Shown: in pieces, positions 23,834 through 23,873 of the stretch | Position numbering within the stretch: position 1 is the stretch's first letter | How the letters are laid out: each line of letters begins with the position of its first letter | Origin: Christensenella sp. UBA2853 | GTDB taxonomy: Bacteria; Bacillota; Clostridia; Christensenellales; Aristaeellaceae | DNA length: 23,873 bases | Direction: 5' to 3' | Assembly (NCBI GenBank): GCA_002350845.1 | Contig: DEFL01000082.1 | Location: 18,883-42,755, forward strand | Program-made: the position numbers and the translations under genes | The notes under the pieces: generated by a model | The model's database searches: none | What the model was told of the DNA's origin: nothing | The model's input: only the letters and a program-made list of their open reading frames with translations

Positions 23834-23873
23834 ATAAAACGCTCGCCCGCCTAACTGTTATGAAGTGACCCCC

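Larger units (their letters stand above)
21937..23859 (-). mobile_element. IS200/IS605-family insertion sequence (tnpA frameshifted, tnpB intact)
   Basis: The element consists of a Y1-type transposase gene followed by tnpB in the same direction, then a hairpin-bearing right end. Such elements transpose as single strands, lack terminal inverted repeats and make no target duplication, so edges must be read from hairpins and target motifs. The right edge is placed just past the GAAG...CTTCAC hairpin. The left edge is placed after TTCAT (minus strand, 23864-23860), a pentamer resembling the A/T-rich targets of this family. The left edge is the weaker guess, and I saw no convincing left-end hairpin. 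Only 14 bases beyond it are in the window. Confidence 0.7.

Noticed and set aside
1..23873. CRISPR arrays, tRNA or rRNA genes, prophage genes
   Set aside because: No spaced direct repeats, tRNA cloverleaf, rRNA-like stretch or phage structural gene was found. Repetitive DNA at 6.4-7.0 kb is the coding sequence of the low-complexity protein.

Overview
The window is a piece of chromosome from a Bacillota bacterium, most likely class Clostridia, with moderately high G+C. This is inferred from gene content and order: priA-def-fmt-rsmB-rlmN-stp-prkC-rsgA-rpe is the classic Firmicutes translation and Ser/Thr-kinase cluster, and tilS-hpt-ftsH is the equally classic neighbouring trio. The lineage below class cannot be fixed from sequence alone. 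Every convincing gene is on the minus strand, so transcription runs from high to low coordinates.

Right end (about 21.9-23.87 kb): one IS200/IS605-family element. Its tnpB is intact. Its tnpA is broken by a one-base frameshift before the catalytic tyrosine. The element's right end carries hairpins of the kind that form the TnpB guide-RNA scaffold. The putative left end lies within the last few dozen bases of the window.

Next (18.7-21.8 kb) come two overlapping genes for exported proteins, a phosphodiester-glycosidase (NAGPA-like) protein and a CotH-type kinase. They end at a clear intrinsic terminator.

Then (3.5-18.6 kb) comes a long, tightly packed gene train starting at a good sigma-70-type promoter (-35 TTGTAT, 17 bp, -10 TATAAT): priA, def, fmt, rsmB, rlmN, PP2C phosphatase, PASTA kinase, rsgA, rpe, a small exported protein, a tyrosine/glutamine-rich membrane protein, tilS and hpt. 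Many junctions are 4-base ATGA or TTGA overlaps, so translation is probably coupled. The train joins replication restart, N-terminal formylation and deformylation, rRNA/tRNA modification, ribosome assembly and envelope-sensing phosphorylation.

A second promoter of the same architecture starts ftsH, followed by a PHP-domain phosphoesterase (ATGA overlap) and a TTG-initiated, truncated, probably disordered protein that runs off the left edge.

Most of the window is ordinary core genome. The accessory interest lies in the IS605-type element and its inferred guide RNA, the NAGPA/CotH pair, the low-complexity membrane protein, and the long disordered extension on RsmB. No tRNA, rRNA or CRISPR array was seen.
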